NCBI RefSeq assembly: GCF_014764305.1
Contig: NZ_CP061703.1
Location: 1,828,800 to 1,892,799 of the forward strand
Source: Mesoflavibacter profundi
GTDB lineage: Bacteria > Bacteroidota > Bacteroidia > Flavobacteriales > Flavobacteriaceae
Direction: 5' to 3'
DNA: 64,000 bases
Below, in pieces: positions 44,406-52,712 of the stretch. The notes below the pieces were generated by a model that was not told the DNA's origin, did not search any database, and saw nothing but the letters and a program-made list of their open reading frames with translations. The number at the start of each line of letters is the position of its first letter. Positions within the stretch are counted from its first letter, which is position 1. Position numbers and translations under genes: made by a program.

Positions 44406-45490
44406 TATCCTAAAATTCGCTTATATAATTTATCTTTTTCAGCTTCATCATTTCCGCAAAGCCAACGTATTACATTGTCTTCCCATATTGCATCACGTTC
44501 GGTTTCATTAATAATATCTCTTTCTATAGCTAGATCTAGTATTTTACCAGGATAAGAACTTTGTTTTACGCTTTCCATTTCACCTAAAGGATATGGATCG
44601 TCTAATCCCATTAAGACTTGTTTAGATGTTTGATTTTTAATCAATAATTGAAGTCCGCCAGTATCATGTACCAATGTATCAAAGAAAATATTAGGATGCG
44701 CTACAGCTTTTCTTGGGTGATGTTTACCTTCAAATAAATCTGGTCTCCCATCAAAACCTTGTATGCGTCGTCCTAAATTAATCTGTGCCAATTGTCCGCC
44801 ATGCGCAAAACAAGTTCGCATGTTTGGATATTTATCTTGATAGCCATTTAAGGTTAAAAAGTGATACGCATCTGCACATTGTGCTAACATCCAAATCAAA
44901 TGAAATCGCCACGAGGTATTTTCTAATTTAATAAATTTTTCACCATCGTACGGGTGAATTTCAACAGCTAAATTATATTTATTGGCCAATTCAAAAATAG
45001 GTTCGTTTTCTTCATCAAAAATACAACGCCAAGTCCCAATCGTATCCATGTAATGCGTTGGTAGACACAATAAACGCATACCTAATTCTTCCACACAACG
45101 TTCAATTTCCCAACAAGCACCACGTACAAATCCTGGATGCACTACAAATCCTGTCGTAAATTTACTTGGATTTTCATGCTGAATTTTAGCATTAAAATCA
45201 TTTTGAAAACGTAAGGCTTGCTTCATTTCTTCAACACGCAAACCATTACCATATAACTGAGATAAGTTTAGCACAACTGCATGGTCTATTTTGTTGCGCT
45301 CCATCCATTCTAATTTTTCGTTTAAGAAAAAACTAGAATCTGTAATAGGTCTATTCCAATCTTTTTGAAGCATGTATTTACGGTCTTTATCTACCCAAAA
45401 AATACCTTTATCCTTCATAAATTGCGGAATTTCTTCCGGATAAGGCAGTAAGTGTGAATGACCGTTAATTCTTAGTTTGCGTTTGCTCAT
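44405..45490 (-). CDS. Aminocarboxymuconate-semialdehyde decarboxylase-type amidohydrolase
   Basis: A metal-dependent decarboxylase of the ACMSD family, which converts 2-amino-3-carboxymuconate semialdehyde to 2-aminomuconate semialdehyde. The 361-residue chain shows the HxH of the metal site (NGHSHLL), a His in VEIHPYDG, AHGG and the Asp in MGLDDPYPLG. It lies directly after the dioxygenase that makes its substrate. Family members also act on related aromatic acids, but the neighbours make ACMSD the best call. Confidence 0.9.
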   Translation of the reverse strand: MSKRKLRINGHSHLLPYPEEIPQFMKDKGIFWVDKDRKYMLQKDWNRPITDSSFFLNEKLEWMERNKIDHAVVLNLSQLYGNGLRVEEMKQALRFQNDFNAKIQHENPSKFTTGFVVHPGFVRGACWEIERCVEELGMRLLCLPTHYMDTIGTWRCIFDEENEPIFELANKYNLAVEIHPYDGEKFIKLENTSWRFHLIWMLAQCADAYHFLTLNGYQDKYPNMRTCFAHGGQLAQINLGRRIQGFDGRPDLFEGKHHPRKAVAHPNIFFDTLVHDTGGLQLLIKNQTSKQVLMGLDDPYPLGEMESVKQSSYPGKILDLAIERDIINETERDAIWEDNVIRWLCGNDEAEKDKLYKRILG

Positions 45491-45557
45491 TTGTTTAAGG
45501 GATTACCAAATCTTAAATTTTAGTAACTGTTTTTGTGTTGATTAGATGTAATTTGAT

Positions 45558-46049
45558 TTATTTTTTAAAAGCACCTTTTTTAACCATATCGTTATAACGG
45601 TCAAAAATAGCAGGCATATCAGTTTCTATATTATCAAGCATAAATTCTTCTTCATAAATCAAACTTGTATCTTCATCCGAGTACCATTGTAACTTATCCA
45701 TAACACCTTCTGGTCTTGGATATTCGATCACCAAACCAACAGTGTTTGCACTACGTTGAGGTGAATGTGGTACTTTTGGCGGTAACACAAAAATTTCACC
45801 TTCTTTAATATGAATATCTTTTGGTTTACCATCTTCAATCACTTTTAAGACCATATCACCTTCAATTTGATGGAAAAATTCAGGTGTTTCATTATAGTGA
45901 TAATCTTGTCTATCGTTTGGTCCACCAACAACCATAACAATAACATCGGCATCTTTCCAAACCACTTTATTACCAACAGGTGGTTTTAGTAAATGACGAT
46001 TTTCTTCAATCCATGCTTTAAAATTAATAGGCGGAAATAATTTGCTCAT
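45558..46049 (-). CDS. 3-Hydroxyanthranilate 3,4-dioxygenase
   Basis: An iron-dependent ring-cleaving cupin that opens 3-hydroxyanthranilate. The 163-residue product shows iron ligands in [15 protein letters not shown] (His, Glu) and VPHSPQR (His). It lacks the C-terminal rubredoxin-like Cys pairs that some bacterial enzymes carry. It lies between the SDR and ACMSD genes, 68 bases from the latter. Confidence 0.93.
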   Translation of the reverse strand: MSKLFPPINFKAWIEENRHLLKPPVGNKVVWKDADVIVMVVGGPNDRQDYHYNETPEFFHQIEGDMVLKVIEDGKPKDIHIKEGEIFVLPPKVPHSPQRSANTVGLVIEYPRPEGVMDKLQWYSDEDTSLIYEEEFMLDNIETDMPAIFDRYNDMVKKGAFKK

Positions 46050-46072
46050 AATATAATATTTTGGGCGTTACC

Positions 46073-46140
46073 CTATCGGGTCAGGCTTTCAAGGCTCGCT
46101 CTCTGCGAGGAGCTCAAACAAACCTTTCAATCCTTAACGC
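46073..46140. repeat. Flavobacterial GGGCGTT...TAACGC mobile-type repeat
   Basis: GGGCGTTACCCTATCGGG at the left and TCCTTAACGC at the right enclose a hairpin CTCGC-TCTCT-GCGAG (46095-46109). I recall the same outer sequences from intergenic repeats in many Bacteroidota genomes. It stands between the SDR and dioxygenase genes. Confidence 0.65.
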
Positions 46141-46190
46141 AGATTCATCAATTCAATAAAATTAAGAATAATATTTTTGAAATATTAGGC

Positions 46191-46973
46191 TTATAAACTT
46201 TTTGTTCTACCACCATCAACCGGAAGGTTAATTCCGTTAATGTAACTCGCTTTATCACTTGCTAAAAAGGTGATTGCTGCAGCTAATTCTTCTGGTTTTG
46301 CAAAACGTTTTGCTGGTACAGCGCTTTTCATAGCATTAGCAGATTCTTCTTCTGTTTTACCAGTTTTAGCGCTTTTGTTTTTAATAATTTCAGTTAAACG
46401 TTCTGTTCCTGTTGCTCCAGGTAACACATTGTTTACAGTAATACTAAACTGTCCAAGCTCGTTAGCCAAGGTTTTGCTCCAGTTGGCTACAGCACCACGA
46501 ATGGTATTACTTACACCAAGTCCATCTAATGGCTGTTTTACAGAGGTAGAAATTACGTTAACAATACGTCCATATTCTTCATCTTTCATAAACGGAACAA
46601 CAGCTTGTGCCAATACATGATTACATTTTAAATGTTGTGTAAAAGCGCTTTCAAATTCTTCAATTTTTGCATCAAAAACTGGTCCGCCAGCTGGTCCACC
46701 AGTATTGTTTACCAAGACATGAAATCCGTGATTATTCTTAATATAGCTTTCAACTTTTTCTTTTAATTCCATCGGATTAGAAAAATCGGCTACGATATAA
46801 TCGTGGTTTCTGTGTTTTGGTAATTCGTCTAAAACAGCTTTTAGCTTGTCTTCGTTTCTTGCTACTAGTGTAATATTTGCACCTTCTTCAGCTAAAGCTA
46901 AAGCAGTTGCTTTACCAATACCTGCTGTGCTACCACAAACTAGTGCGTATTTGTTGTTTAGTTTTAAGTCCAT
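46191..46973 (-). CDS. Atypical short-chain dehydrogenase/reductase-like protein
   Basis: The 260-residue protein has the Rossmann cofactor loop (CGSTAGIGKATAL), NNTGG and the C-terminal INGINLPVDGG of the SDR family. The usual YxxxK catalytic pair is absent: the matching place reads GVSNTIRGAV, so Tyr and Lys are replaced by Ser/Asn and Arg. The Ser of the triad (VISTSV) is kept. Such variants form their own clade, with unknown reaction. It lies inside the kynurenine cluster, between the dioxygenase and aldehyde dehydrogenase genes, and so probably acts in or on that pathway. Confidence 0.88.
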   Translation of the reverse strand: MDLKLNNKYALVCGSTAGIGKATALALAEEGANITLVARNEDKLKAVLDELPKHRNHDYIVADFSNPMELKEKVESYIKNNHGFHVLVNNTGGPAGGPVFDAKIEEFESAFTQHLKCNHVLAQAVVPFMKDEEYGRIVNVISTSVKQPLDGLGVSNTIRGAVANWSKTLANELGQFSITVNNVLPGATGTERLTEIIKNKSAKTGKTEEESANAMKSAVPAKRFAKPEELAAAITFLASDKASYINGINLPVDGGRTKSL

Positions 46974-46979
46974 AATAAC

Positions 46980-46997
46980 TTCCTGCGTAGGCAGGAA
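46980..46997. repeat. TTCCTGC-GCAGGAA palindrome
   Basis: Seven-bp perfect arms with a GTAG loop, just upstream of the SDR start. It is of the same kind as the palindromes at 47382 and 49439. Confidence 0.7.
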
Positions 46998-47026
46998 TCT
47001 TTTTTAATGTTAATTGGAAGTTATAT

Positions 47027-47323
47027 TTAATTGACTTCCAACTGTAATAATAAATACTTTTTATATCCAAAGGTTGTCCTATATAGAGTTGACCCTTTAC
47101 CTTTCATTAACTTTATATCGATATCTTCTATAAGTTCTACTTCTAAGATATTTGAAGTACACCAATCAATTTTTGCTTGAAAATAATGTTTACCATAAGG
47201 TAACTCTAGTTTTTTTATTTCGCCATTATTTATTTTTGTGAATAATTTACCATTCACTTCTAACCGAATTTTCCTAAATCTATTTTCGTATTCACTTATT
47301 CTATTAAACGTAACAGTAGGCAT
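47027..47323 (-). CDS. Small protein, unknown function
   Basis: The 98-residue product has no signal peptide and a predicted beta-sandwich-like pattern (KIRLEVNGKLFTKI, LELPYGKHYFQAKIDWCTS), reminiscent of small DUF2846-type or PEGA-like domains. It lies between the SDR and aldehyde dehydrogenase genes, with AT-rich flanks, and looks like a later insertion into the kynurenine cluster. Confidence 0.6.
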   Translation of the reverse strand: MPTVTFNRISEYENRFRKIRLEVNGKLFTKINNGEIKKLELPYGKHYFQAKIDWCTSNILEVELIEDIDIKLMKGKGSTLYRTTFGYKKYLLLQLEVN

Positions 47324-47381
47324 TAAAATAGAGTTTCAAGTTGAAATTTAGTTAAACAATTTTTAATAATTAAAAATTTAG

Positions 47382-47401
47382 ATTCCTGCTTTCGCAGGAA
47401 T
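47382..47401. repeat. ATTCCTGC-TTTC-GCAGGAAT palindrome
   Basis: A perfect 8-bp stem with TTTC loop just beyond the aldehyde dehydrogenase stop. It is identical to the copy at 49439-49458. Confidence 0.85.
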
Positions 47402-47405
47402 GACA

Positions 47406-48854
47406 TTAATACTTTATACATACATTTTTAGCCTCAGTAAAAAAGCGTAAAGCTTCAAAACCACCTTCGCGACCAACACCGCTTGCTTTAACGCCACCAA
47501 AAGGTGTGCGTAAATCGCGCATCATCCAAGTGTTTACCCAAACTATTCCAGCTTGTAGTTGGTTGCTCATTCTCATCGTGCGTTTTAGGTTATTCGTCCA
47601 TAGCGTTGCTGATAATCCATATTTCACCTTATTAGCCATTTCTAACACGTCGTCTTCAGTTTTAAATGGCATAATGGTCACTACTGGACCAAAAATTTCT
47701 TCTTGGTTTACACGACAATCGTCTGTTTTAACTTCAATAATTGTTGGTTGTAAATAGTAGCCGTTTTCATAACCTTTAACAGTAACTTCGTTTCCGCCAC
47801 ATAAAATAGTTGCACCTTCTTCTTTAGCAATTTCGATGTAGCTTTTCACTTTTTCAAGGTGCGGTTTTGAAACTAAAGCACCTATATTCGTGTCTTTTTC
47901 TGAAGGATGACCAACTTTCAAGCTTTTAACTTTTTCGACAAAGTCGGCTTTGAATTTCTCATAAATAGTTTCCTCTACAAAAATTCGGCTTCCACATAAA
48001 CAAATCTGGCCTTGATTAGCAAACGACGAGCGTAACGTTGTGTTCAGCATATCGTCATAATCGCAATCGGCAAAGATGATATTTGGGTTTTTACCTCCTA
48101 ATTCTAAAGACAATTTTTTAAACATTGGTGCGGCAACTTTGGCAATATGTGTGCCAGTTGCTGTTCCACCAGTAAAACTAATAGCTTTGATATTTGGATG
48201 CTCTACTATAGCTTGACCTGTCGTAGTGCCTAAACCATGAACAATATTTAAAACGCCTTTTGGTAAACCAGCTTCGTTACAAATTTCTCCCAACAAATAA
48301 GCAGTCATTGGTGTAACTTCGCTTGGTTTGGCTACAACGCAATTACCTGCAGCGATTGCTGGTGCGATTTTCCAAGTGAACAGGTACAAAGGTAAATTCC
48401 AAGGACTGATGCAACCAACAACACCAATAGGTTGGCGTAGAGTATAATTTACAGCATTTTGACCAACGCTTTCGTGGCTTTCACTTGCAAATTGGGTAAT
48501 GGCATTTCCAAAAAATCTGAAATTACTTGCAGCTCTAGGTATATCGACCATTTTGGCGAGACTTACTGGTTTTCCGTTGTCCTTACTTTCGGCTTCTGCA
48601 AAACGGTCTAAATTGGCTTCTAATAATTCTGAAATCTTAATTAGAATTCTGCTACGTTCTTCTAAAGTAGTTTGACTCCAACTAGGAAAAGCAGATTTAG
48701 CACTTTGATAAGCTTGTTCTACGTCTTCTTTTGATGAGTTTGGGATTTGTCCATAGACTTCTCCATTTGAAGGGTTGTAGTTGTCAATCCACCCATTAGC
48801 AATGGGAAGAGAGAAATCTCCGTTTATGTAGTTTTTGATGTTCATTTTATTCAC
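47406..48854 (-). CDS. Aldehyde dehydrogenase, probable 2-aminomuconate semialdehyde dehydrogenase
   Basis: An NAD-dependent aldehyde dehydrogenase of 482 residues with catalytic Glu in LELGGKNPNIIF, Cys in FANQGQICLCGS, the SFTGGTATG cofactor loop and EEIFGPVV. Closest in type to 2-hydroxymuconate/2-aminomuconate semialdehyde dehydrogenases. It would oxidise 2-aminomuconate semialdehyde to 2-aminomuconate. The RidA-like gene that would deaminate that product lies upstream. Confidence 0.92.
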   Translation of the reverse strand: MNKMNIKNYINGDFSLPIANGWIDNYNPSNGEVYGQIPNSSKEDVEQAYQSAKSAFPSWSQTTLEERSRILIKISELLEANLDRFAEAESKDNGKPVSLAKMVDIPRAASNFRFFGNAITQFASESHESVGQNAVNYTLRQPIGVVGCISPWNLPLYLFTWKIAPAIAAGNCVVAKPSEVTPMTAYLLGEICNEAGLPKGVLNIVHGLGTTTGQAIVEHPNIKAISFTGGTATGTHIAKVAAPMFKKLSLELGGKNPNIIFADCDYDDMLNTTLRSSFANQGQICLCGSRIFVEETIYEKFKADFVEKVKSLKVGHPSEKDTNIGALVSKPHLEKVKSYIEIAKEEGATILCGGNEVTVKGYENGYYLQPTIIEVKTDDCRVNQEEIFGPVVTIMPFKTEDDVLEMANKVKYGLSATLWTNNLKRTMRMSNQLQAGIVWVNTWMMRDLRTPFGGVKASGVGREGGFEALRFFTEAKNVCIKY

Positions 48855-48916
48855 AGATAATAGAGAAAAGAATATAGAAAATAGAGTTTTTGTCTTTTCT
48901 CTCTGTTCTCTTCTCT

Positions 48917-49345
48917 TTACTCTTTTCTTTTGTACGCCATCACCTTAATCTCAACCAACAAATCTGGATGCGGTAATTGGTGTACAGCAACGGTTGTTCT
49001 TGTTGGTCCTGTTGCTTTTTCAAAAAACTCGGCGTAGGCTTTGTTGTAACCTGCAAAATCGTTCATATTTACTAAAAAGGTAGTTACATCAACCACGTCT
49101 TTCAAGCTTGCACCAACGGTTTGTAAATTTTTATCGATGTTTTTTAAAACTTCTCTAGTTTGAACTTCGATATCTAATTTTTTGGTGTTCATTTCGTCAA
49201 TAAGTTCTACACCAGCAATCGTATTGTCAGCGCGTCTTGAACTGGTTCCTGATACGAAAATGAAATCGCCGACCATTTTCACGTGAGGATATGCGCCTCT
49301 TGGTGTTACTTTAGTTCCTTCGTTTGTGTTCATATTGATTGTCAT
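48917..49345 (-). CDS. RidA family protein, probable 2-aminomuconate deaminase
   Basis: The 142-residue protein belongs to the RidA/YjgF family ([40 protein letters not shown], and a C-terminal [14 protein letters not shown] with the strand near a conserved Glu). Members of this family in kynurenine or aminophenol clusters deaminate 2-aminomuconate. Position between aldehyde dehydrogenase and kmo supports this role. A generic enamine deaminase remains possible. Confidence 0.9.
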   Translation of the reverse strand: MTINMNTNEGTKVTPRGAYPHVKMVGDFIFVSGTSSRRADNTIAGVELIDEMNTKKLDIEVQTREVLKNIDKNLQTVGASLKDVVDVTTFLVNMNDFAGYNKAYAEFFEKATGPTRTTVAVHQLPHPDLLVEIKVMAYKRKE

Positions 49346-49364
49346 TCTGAACTTGATTCAGAAT
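49344..49364. repeat. ATTCTGAA-CTTGA-TTCAGAAT palindrome
   Basis: A perfect 8-bp stem at the start of the RidA-like gene, overlapping its first codon. It is of the mobile-type palindromes often seen in Flavobacteriia. Confidence 0.75.
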
Positions 49365-49393
49365 CTATTTTTTGATTATTTTATCTTCCTGAG

Positions 49394-49415
49394 ACTTCTC
49401 GACTGCGCTCGAAGT
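49394..49415. repeat. ACTTC...GAAGT GACTGCGCTC-type palindrome
   Basis: ACTTCTCGACTGCGCTCGAA is a variant of the CTTCGACTGCGCTCGAAG palindromes common in Flavobacteriia. Here the left arm has one extra base pair step. It lies in the kmo-ridA gap. Confidence 0.6.
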
Positions 49416-49438
49416 GACAGTTTATTCTTTTTTATGAG

Positions 49439-49458
49439 ATTCCTGCTTTCGCAGGAAT
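49439..49458. repeat. ATTCCTGC-TTTC-GCAGGAAT palindrome
   Basis: Second, identical copy of the 20-base palindrome at 47382-47401. It ends one base before the kmo stop codon at 49459. Confidence 0.85.
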
Positions 49459-50877
49459 TTAGTGATGCATCGTTTTTGCAACGTTGTCATCGTCTATAAT
49501 ATCGTTAGTTTTTTCTTGTACTTTTTGTAAAGCCTTTTCTAATTGCTCATAAGTCATATCTGCTGATATCGATATCTCGTTATCTGCAATCATATTTAAA
49601 ATGGCTTTGTCTTGCGCACGACCTTTGGTCATGGCTTCGTGATAACCAATATTTTCATTGAATGTTACCATCGAATATTTTGAAAAATAATGTTCTGGGA
49701 AATGCTTTTCTAATTGCATTTCTAATTGGCGCTTTGTCTTAAACATTGGGGTAGCAACATGATCGCGCATTTCGTAATAATTCTCTTCGGCTAATTCGCC
49801 AATAGCGTCTGCATCTGCTTTTCTTACCGATTGATAGGTTTTAAAAATGGTTTCCCAATCGCCTTCATGTTTATCGATAATGCTATCTAACACCGCTACA
49901 TCTTCAAAAGAAGCATTCATTCCTTGTCCGTAAAACGGAACAACAGCATGCGCTGCATCACCTAAAATTAAAGTTTTACCTTGATAATGCCAAGGTGAAC
50001 ATTTTATAGTCCCTAACGCACCTGTTGGATTGTTTGCAAATTCATCAGCAATATTTGGAATTAGCGCTAAAGCATCAGGAAATTGCGCTTTGAAAAAGGC
50101 TTTTATGTTGTCTTCTGTATCTAAATCTTTGAAATTATACTCGCCTTCTTCATGTCCTAAAAACAACGTCACAGTAAAACTTCCATCTAAATTGGGTAAA
50201 GCGATAAGCATATATTCACCTCTTGGCCAAATGTGTAAATAGTCTTTACTGATTTGATGACTTCCGTCTACAGCTGCAGGAATTTCTAATTCTTTATAAC
50301 CGTGTGTTAAGAAATTTTGAGAAAAACTAAACAAGAATTTACGCTGTAAAAAGTAGCTTTTTCTTAATTCTGAACCTGCGCCATCAGTACCAAAAATAAC
50401 GTCTGCATTCACGTTAAAAGCTTCATTTGTATTACGATTTTTAAAATGAACGGTATTGGTGTCTAGATCTACCGTTTCGCATTCTGTATTAAAATGAATG
50501 GTTAGATTGTCGTATGTATCGGCTTCGGTTAGTAGCATTCCGTTTAAATCACCTCTTGAAATAGAGTTGATGTATTCGTTGTCACGACCAGAATAGTTGG
50601 ATGCAAAGGTATTACCTTTGGTATCGTGCATTAATCTACCTTTCATTGGGATACAAATCTCACGCGCTTTATCTTCAACATTAGCTAAACGTAAGGCTTT
50701 AAAACCGCGATCTGATAAGGCAAGGTTGATAGAACGACCTGCAGAAATATCTGTTGTACGTAGATCTGGTCTGCTTTCGTAAACATTAACGTTATAGCCA
50801 CGTTGTGCTAAACGTAGTGCTAAAAGTGAACCGCATAAACCTGCACCAATGATTAATATATTTTCTTTTTGTTTCAT
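49459..50877 (-). CDS. kmo: Kynurenine 3-monooxygenase
   Basis: An FAD enzyme that hydroxylates kynurenine to 3-hydroxykynurenine with NADPH. The 472-residue chain has the FAD loop IIGAGLCGSLLALRL, the DG-type motif IFGTDGAGSE and the GDAAHAVVPFYGQGMNASFED motif. The C-terminal part (about 380-472) is the region which in eukaryotes anchors to membranes; here it is helical without a clear membrane helix. It sits between kynU and the RidA-like gene. Confidence 0.95.
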   Translation of the reverse strand: MKQKENILIIGAGLCGSLLALRLAQRGYNVNVYESRPDLRTTDISAGRSINLALSDRGFKALRLANVEDKAREICIPMKGRLMHDTKGNTFASNYSGRDNEYINSISRGDLNGMLLTEADTYDNLTIHFNTECETVDLDTNTVHFKNRNTNEAFNVNADVIFGTDGAGSELRKSYFLQRKFLFSFSQNFLTHGYKELEIPAAVDGSHQISKDYLHIWPRGEYMLIALPNLDGSFTVTLFLGHEEGEYNFKDLDTEDNIKAFFKAQFPDALALIPNIADEFANNPTGALGTIKCSPWHYQGKTLILGDAAHAVVPFYGQGMNASFEDVAVLDSIIDKHEGDWETIFKTYQSVRKADADAIGELAEENYYEMRDHVATPMFKTKRQLEMQLEKHFPEHYFSKYSMVTFNENIGYHEAMTKGRAQDKAILNMIADNEISISADMTYEQLEKALQKVQEKTNDIIDDDNVAKTMHH

Positions 50878-50903
50878 TATTTTATCCTTGTTTAATCAAG
50901 TGT

Positions 50904-51254
50904 CTAAATATTATGATTCAATACTTTCTTTATTTTTTGAATTTCTTCATATGATAATCTAAGTCTATTTAAATTTAATTTTTGTTCTTGATTATCAATG
51001 TTTTTATAAGAAAAAATATCGTTTTTAGAATTAAATTCTAAGGTTGAAAAATCACTGTATTCAGCAATTTTTATTAATTTATCTTTTATTACATAAACTA
51101 TTTTTTTGTCAGTTATTATAAAATAGTCAAAGCTTAAATTAAAAAGATAATAGAACAGACCTAAAATTTGATATTCCCAAAAACTTGCTTCAGATTTCTT
51201 CTTGATTTTGAGTAAAATATTTTCATCCTTTATTAGTGAAAAAAAATTTTTCAT
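50904..51254 (-). CDS. Small PH-like protein, unknown function
   Basis: The 116-residue product has the strand pattern of a bacterial PH-like domain (YFIITDKKIVYVIKDKLIKIAEYSDFSTLEF) and a helical C-terminus. It has one hydrophobic patch (FWEYQILGLFYYLFNLSF). It starts one base after the kynU stop and so is read with the kynurenine genes, but is very AT-rich and Lys/Asn-rich and does not look like a pathway enzyme. Confidence 0.6.
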   Translation of the reverse strand: MKNFFSLIKDENILLKIKKKSEASFWEYQILGLFYYLFNLSFDYFIITDKKIVYVIKDKLIKIAEYSDFSTLEFNSKNDIFSYKNIDNQEQKLNLNRLRLSYEEIQKIKKVLNHNI

Positions 51255-52520
51255 CTACAAAATTTCTTTCAACTTTTCTACCATTTTAAATACATCTTCA
51301 AAACTGTTGTAAAGTGGTACTGGTGCGCAACGTATTACATCAGGTTCGCGCCAATCTGTAATAATATTAGCTTCGGTTAATTTGTGATGTAAGCTTTTAT
51401 CGGCATCTTTAACTTGAATCGATAATTGGCAACCACGTTGTTTTGGATCTGTTGGTGTGATTATTTTTATTTTATCGTTGTTTAATTCATTAATTAAAAA
51501 TTCAAAATAACCAGTTAGTTGTTCAGATTTTTTGCGTAACGCTTTCATACCAACCTCATTAAACATATCTAATGACGCTTTTATGGCAGCCATAGATAAA
51601 ATTGGCGGATTACTGAGTTGCCAACCTTCGGCGCCAGGTGTAACGTCTAATGGCTGACGCATGTTAAAACGCGTGTCTTTATTGTGACTCCACCAACCTG
51701 CAAAACGTTTTAACTCTTTATTGTGCGCATGTTTTTCGTGAACAAAAAGTCCGCCTAAACTACCTGGTCCTGAATTTAAATATTTATAAGTACACCAAGC
51801 TGCAAAATCGACTCCTGAGTTGTGTAATTCTGGTTGAATATTTCCTGCGCCATGAGCTAAATCGATACCAACCATACAGTTTTTGGCGTGACCTAATTCG
51901 GCAATTCGTTTTAAATCTAAATATTGACCTGTGTAATAATTAACGCCACCAATTAGAAGCAAAGCGATTTCATCACCTTGTTCATCTAAAATGGTTTCTA
52001 AATCTTCAATGTTTAGTAATTCTTCGCCTTCGCGTGGTTGCCATTCAATTAAACCTTCATTAGCATCAAAACCATGAAAATCTAGTTGTGTTTGTACAGC
52101 ATATCGATCTGACGGAAACGCATCACTTTCAATTACAATTTTGTATTTGGTCTTTGTTGGTTGATAAAAACTAACCATTAGCAAGTGTAGGTTAGTGGTT
52201 AGCGTGTTCATCACCACAACTTCAATAGGTTTTGCACCTACAATTTTTGCCATACTTTCAGTTAAGAATTCGTGGTATGGCATCCAAGGGTTTTTGGCTT
52301 CAAAATGACCTTCTACACCAAGATTTGCCCAATCGTTTAACTCTTGTTGAATGTACTTTTCCGTGCTTTTTGGTTGTAGTCCAAGCGAGTTTCCTGTAAA
52401 ATATAACCAATCATTTCCCTCTTTGTCTTTAGGAATATGAAATTGATTGCGGTACTGCGCTAATGTATCGTTTTGATCTTGTGTTTTTGCGTAATCAAGA
52501 CCGGTTTTATAGTCAGACAA
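51255..52520 (-). CDS. kynU: Kynureninase
   Basis: A PLP enzyme that cleaves kynurenine or 3-hydroxykynurenine to anthranilate or 3-hydroxyanthranilate and alanine. The PLP lysine is in AAWCTYKYLNSGPG; other family segments are FTGNSLGLQP and GIDLAHGAGN. I choose the TTG at 52520 (SDYKTGLDYAKTQ) as start because it gives the usual N-terminus and the only upstream ATG (52595) lies inside a terminator hairpin. The product is 421 residues, the family's usual length. It heads the cluster. Confidence 0.92.
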   Translation of the reverse strand: MSDYKTGLDYAKTQDQNDTLAQYRNQFHIPKDKEGNDWLYFTGNSLGLQPKSTEKYIQQELNDWANLGVEGHFEAKNPWMPYHEFLTESMAKIVGAKPIEVVVMNTLTTNLHLLMVSFYQPTKTKYKIVIESDAFPSDRYAVQTQLDFHGFDANEGLIEWQPREGEELLNIEDLETILDEQGDEIALLLIGGVNYYTGQYLDLKRIAELGHAKNCMVGIDLAHGAGNIQPELHNSGVDFAAWCTYKYLNSGPGSLGGLFVHEKHAHNKELKRFAGWWSHNKDTRFNMRQPLDVTPGAEGWQLSNPPILSMAAIKASLDMFNEVGMKALRKKSEQLTGYFEFLINELNNDKIKIITPTDPKQRGCQLSIQVKDADKSLHHKLTEANIITDWREPDVIRCAPVPLYNSFEDVFKMVEKLKEIL

Positions 52521-52586
52521 TGTGTTTGGTTTTAGTTGATTTTTGTAATCTGAGTATAAAAATAAGGATAATAAATCAAAAAAAGA

Positions 52587-52611
52587 GCGCTTCATTTTTT
52601 AAATGAAGCGC
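52587..52611 (-). terminator. Intrinsic terminator between the DUF-type lipoprotein gene and kynU
   Basis: An 11-bp stem GCGCTTCATTT/AAATGAAGCGC with a TTT loop; on the minus strand it is followed by TCTTTTTTTG. It ends the transcript of the lipoprotein gene at 52713. Confidence 0.88.
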
Positions 52612-52712
52612 TTTGAATATATAGAGACGCATAACGCGGAATTTTAACTTTGTTATGCTTTATATACGTGGTACTTTTTTATGTTGGATGTTAGTTAGTT
52701 TGGGTTTAATAT

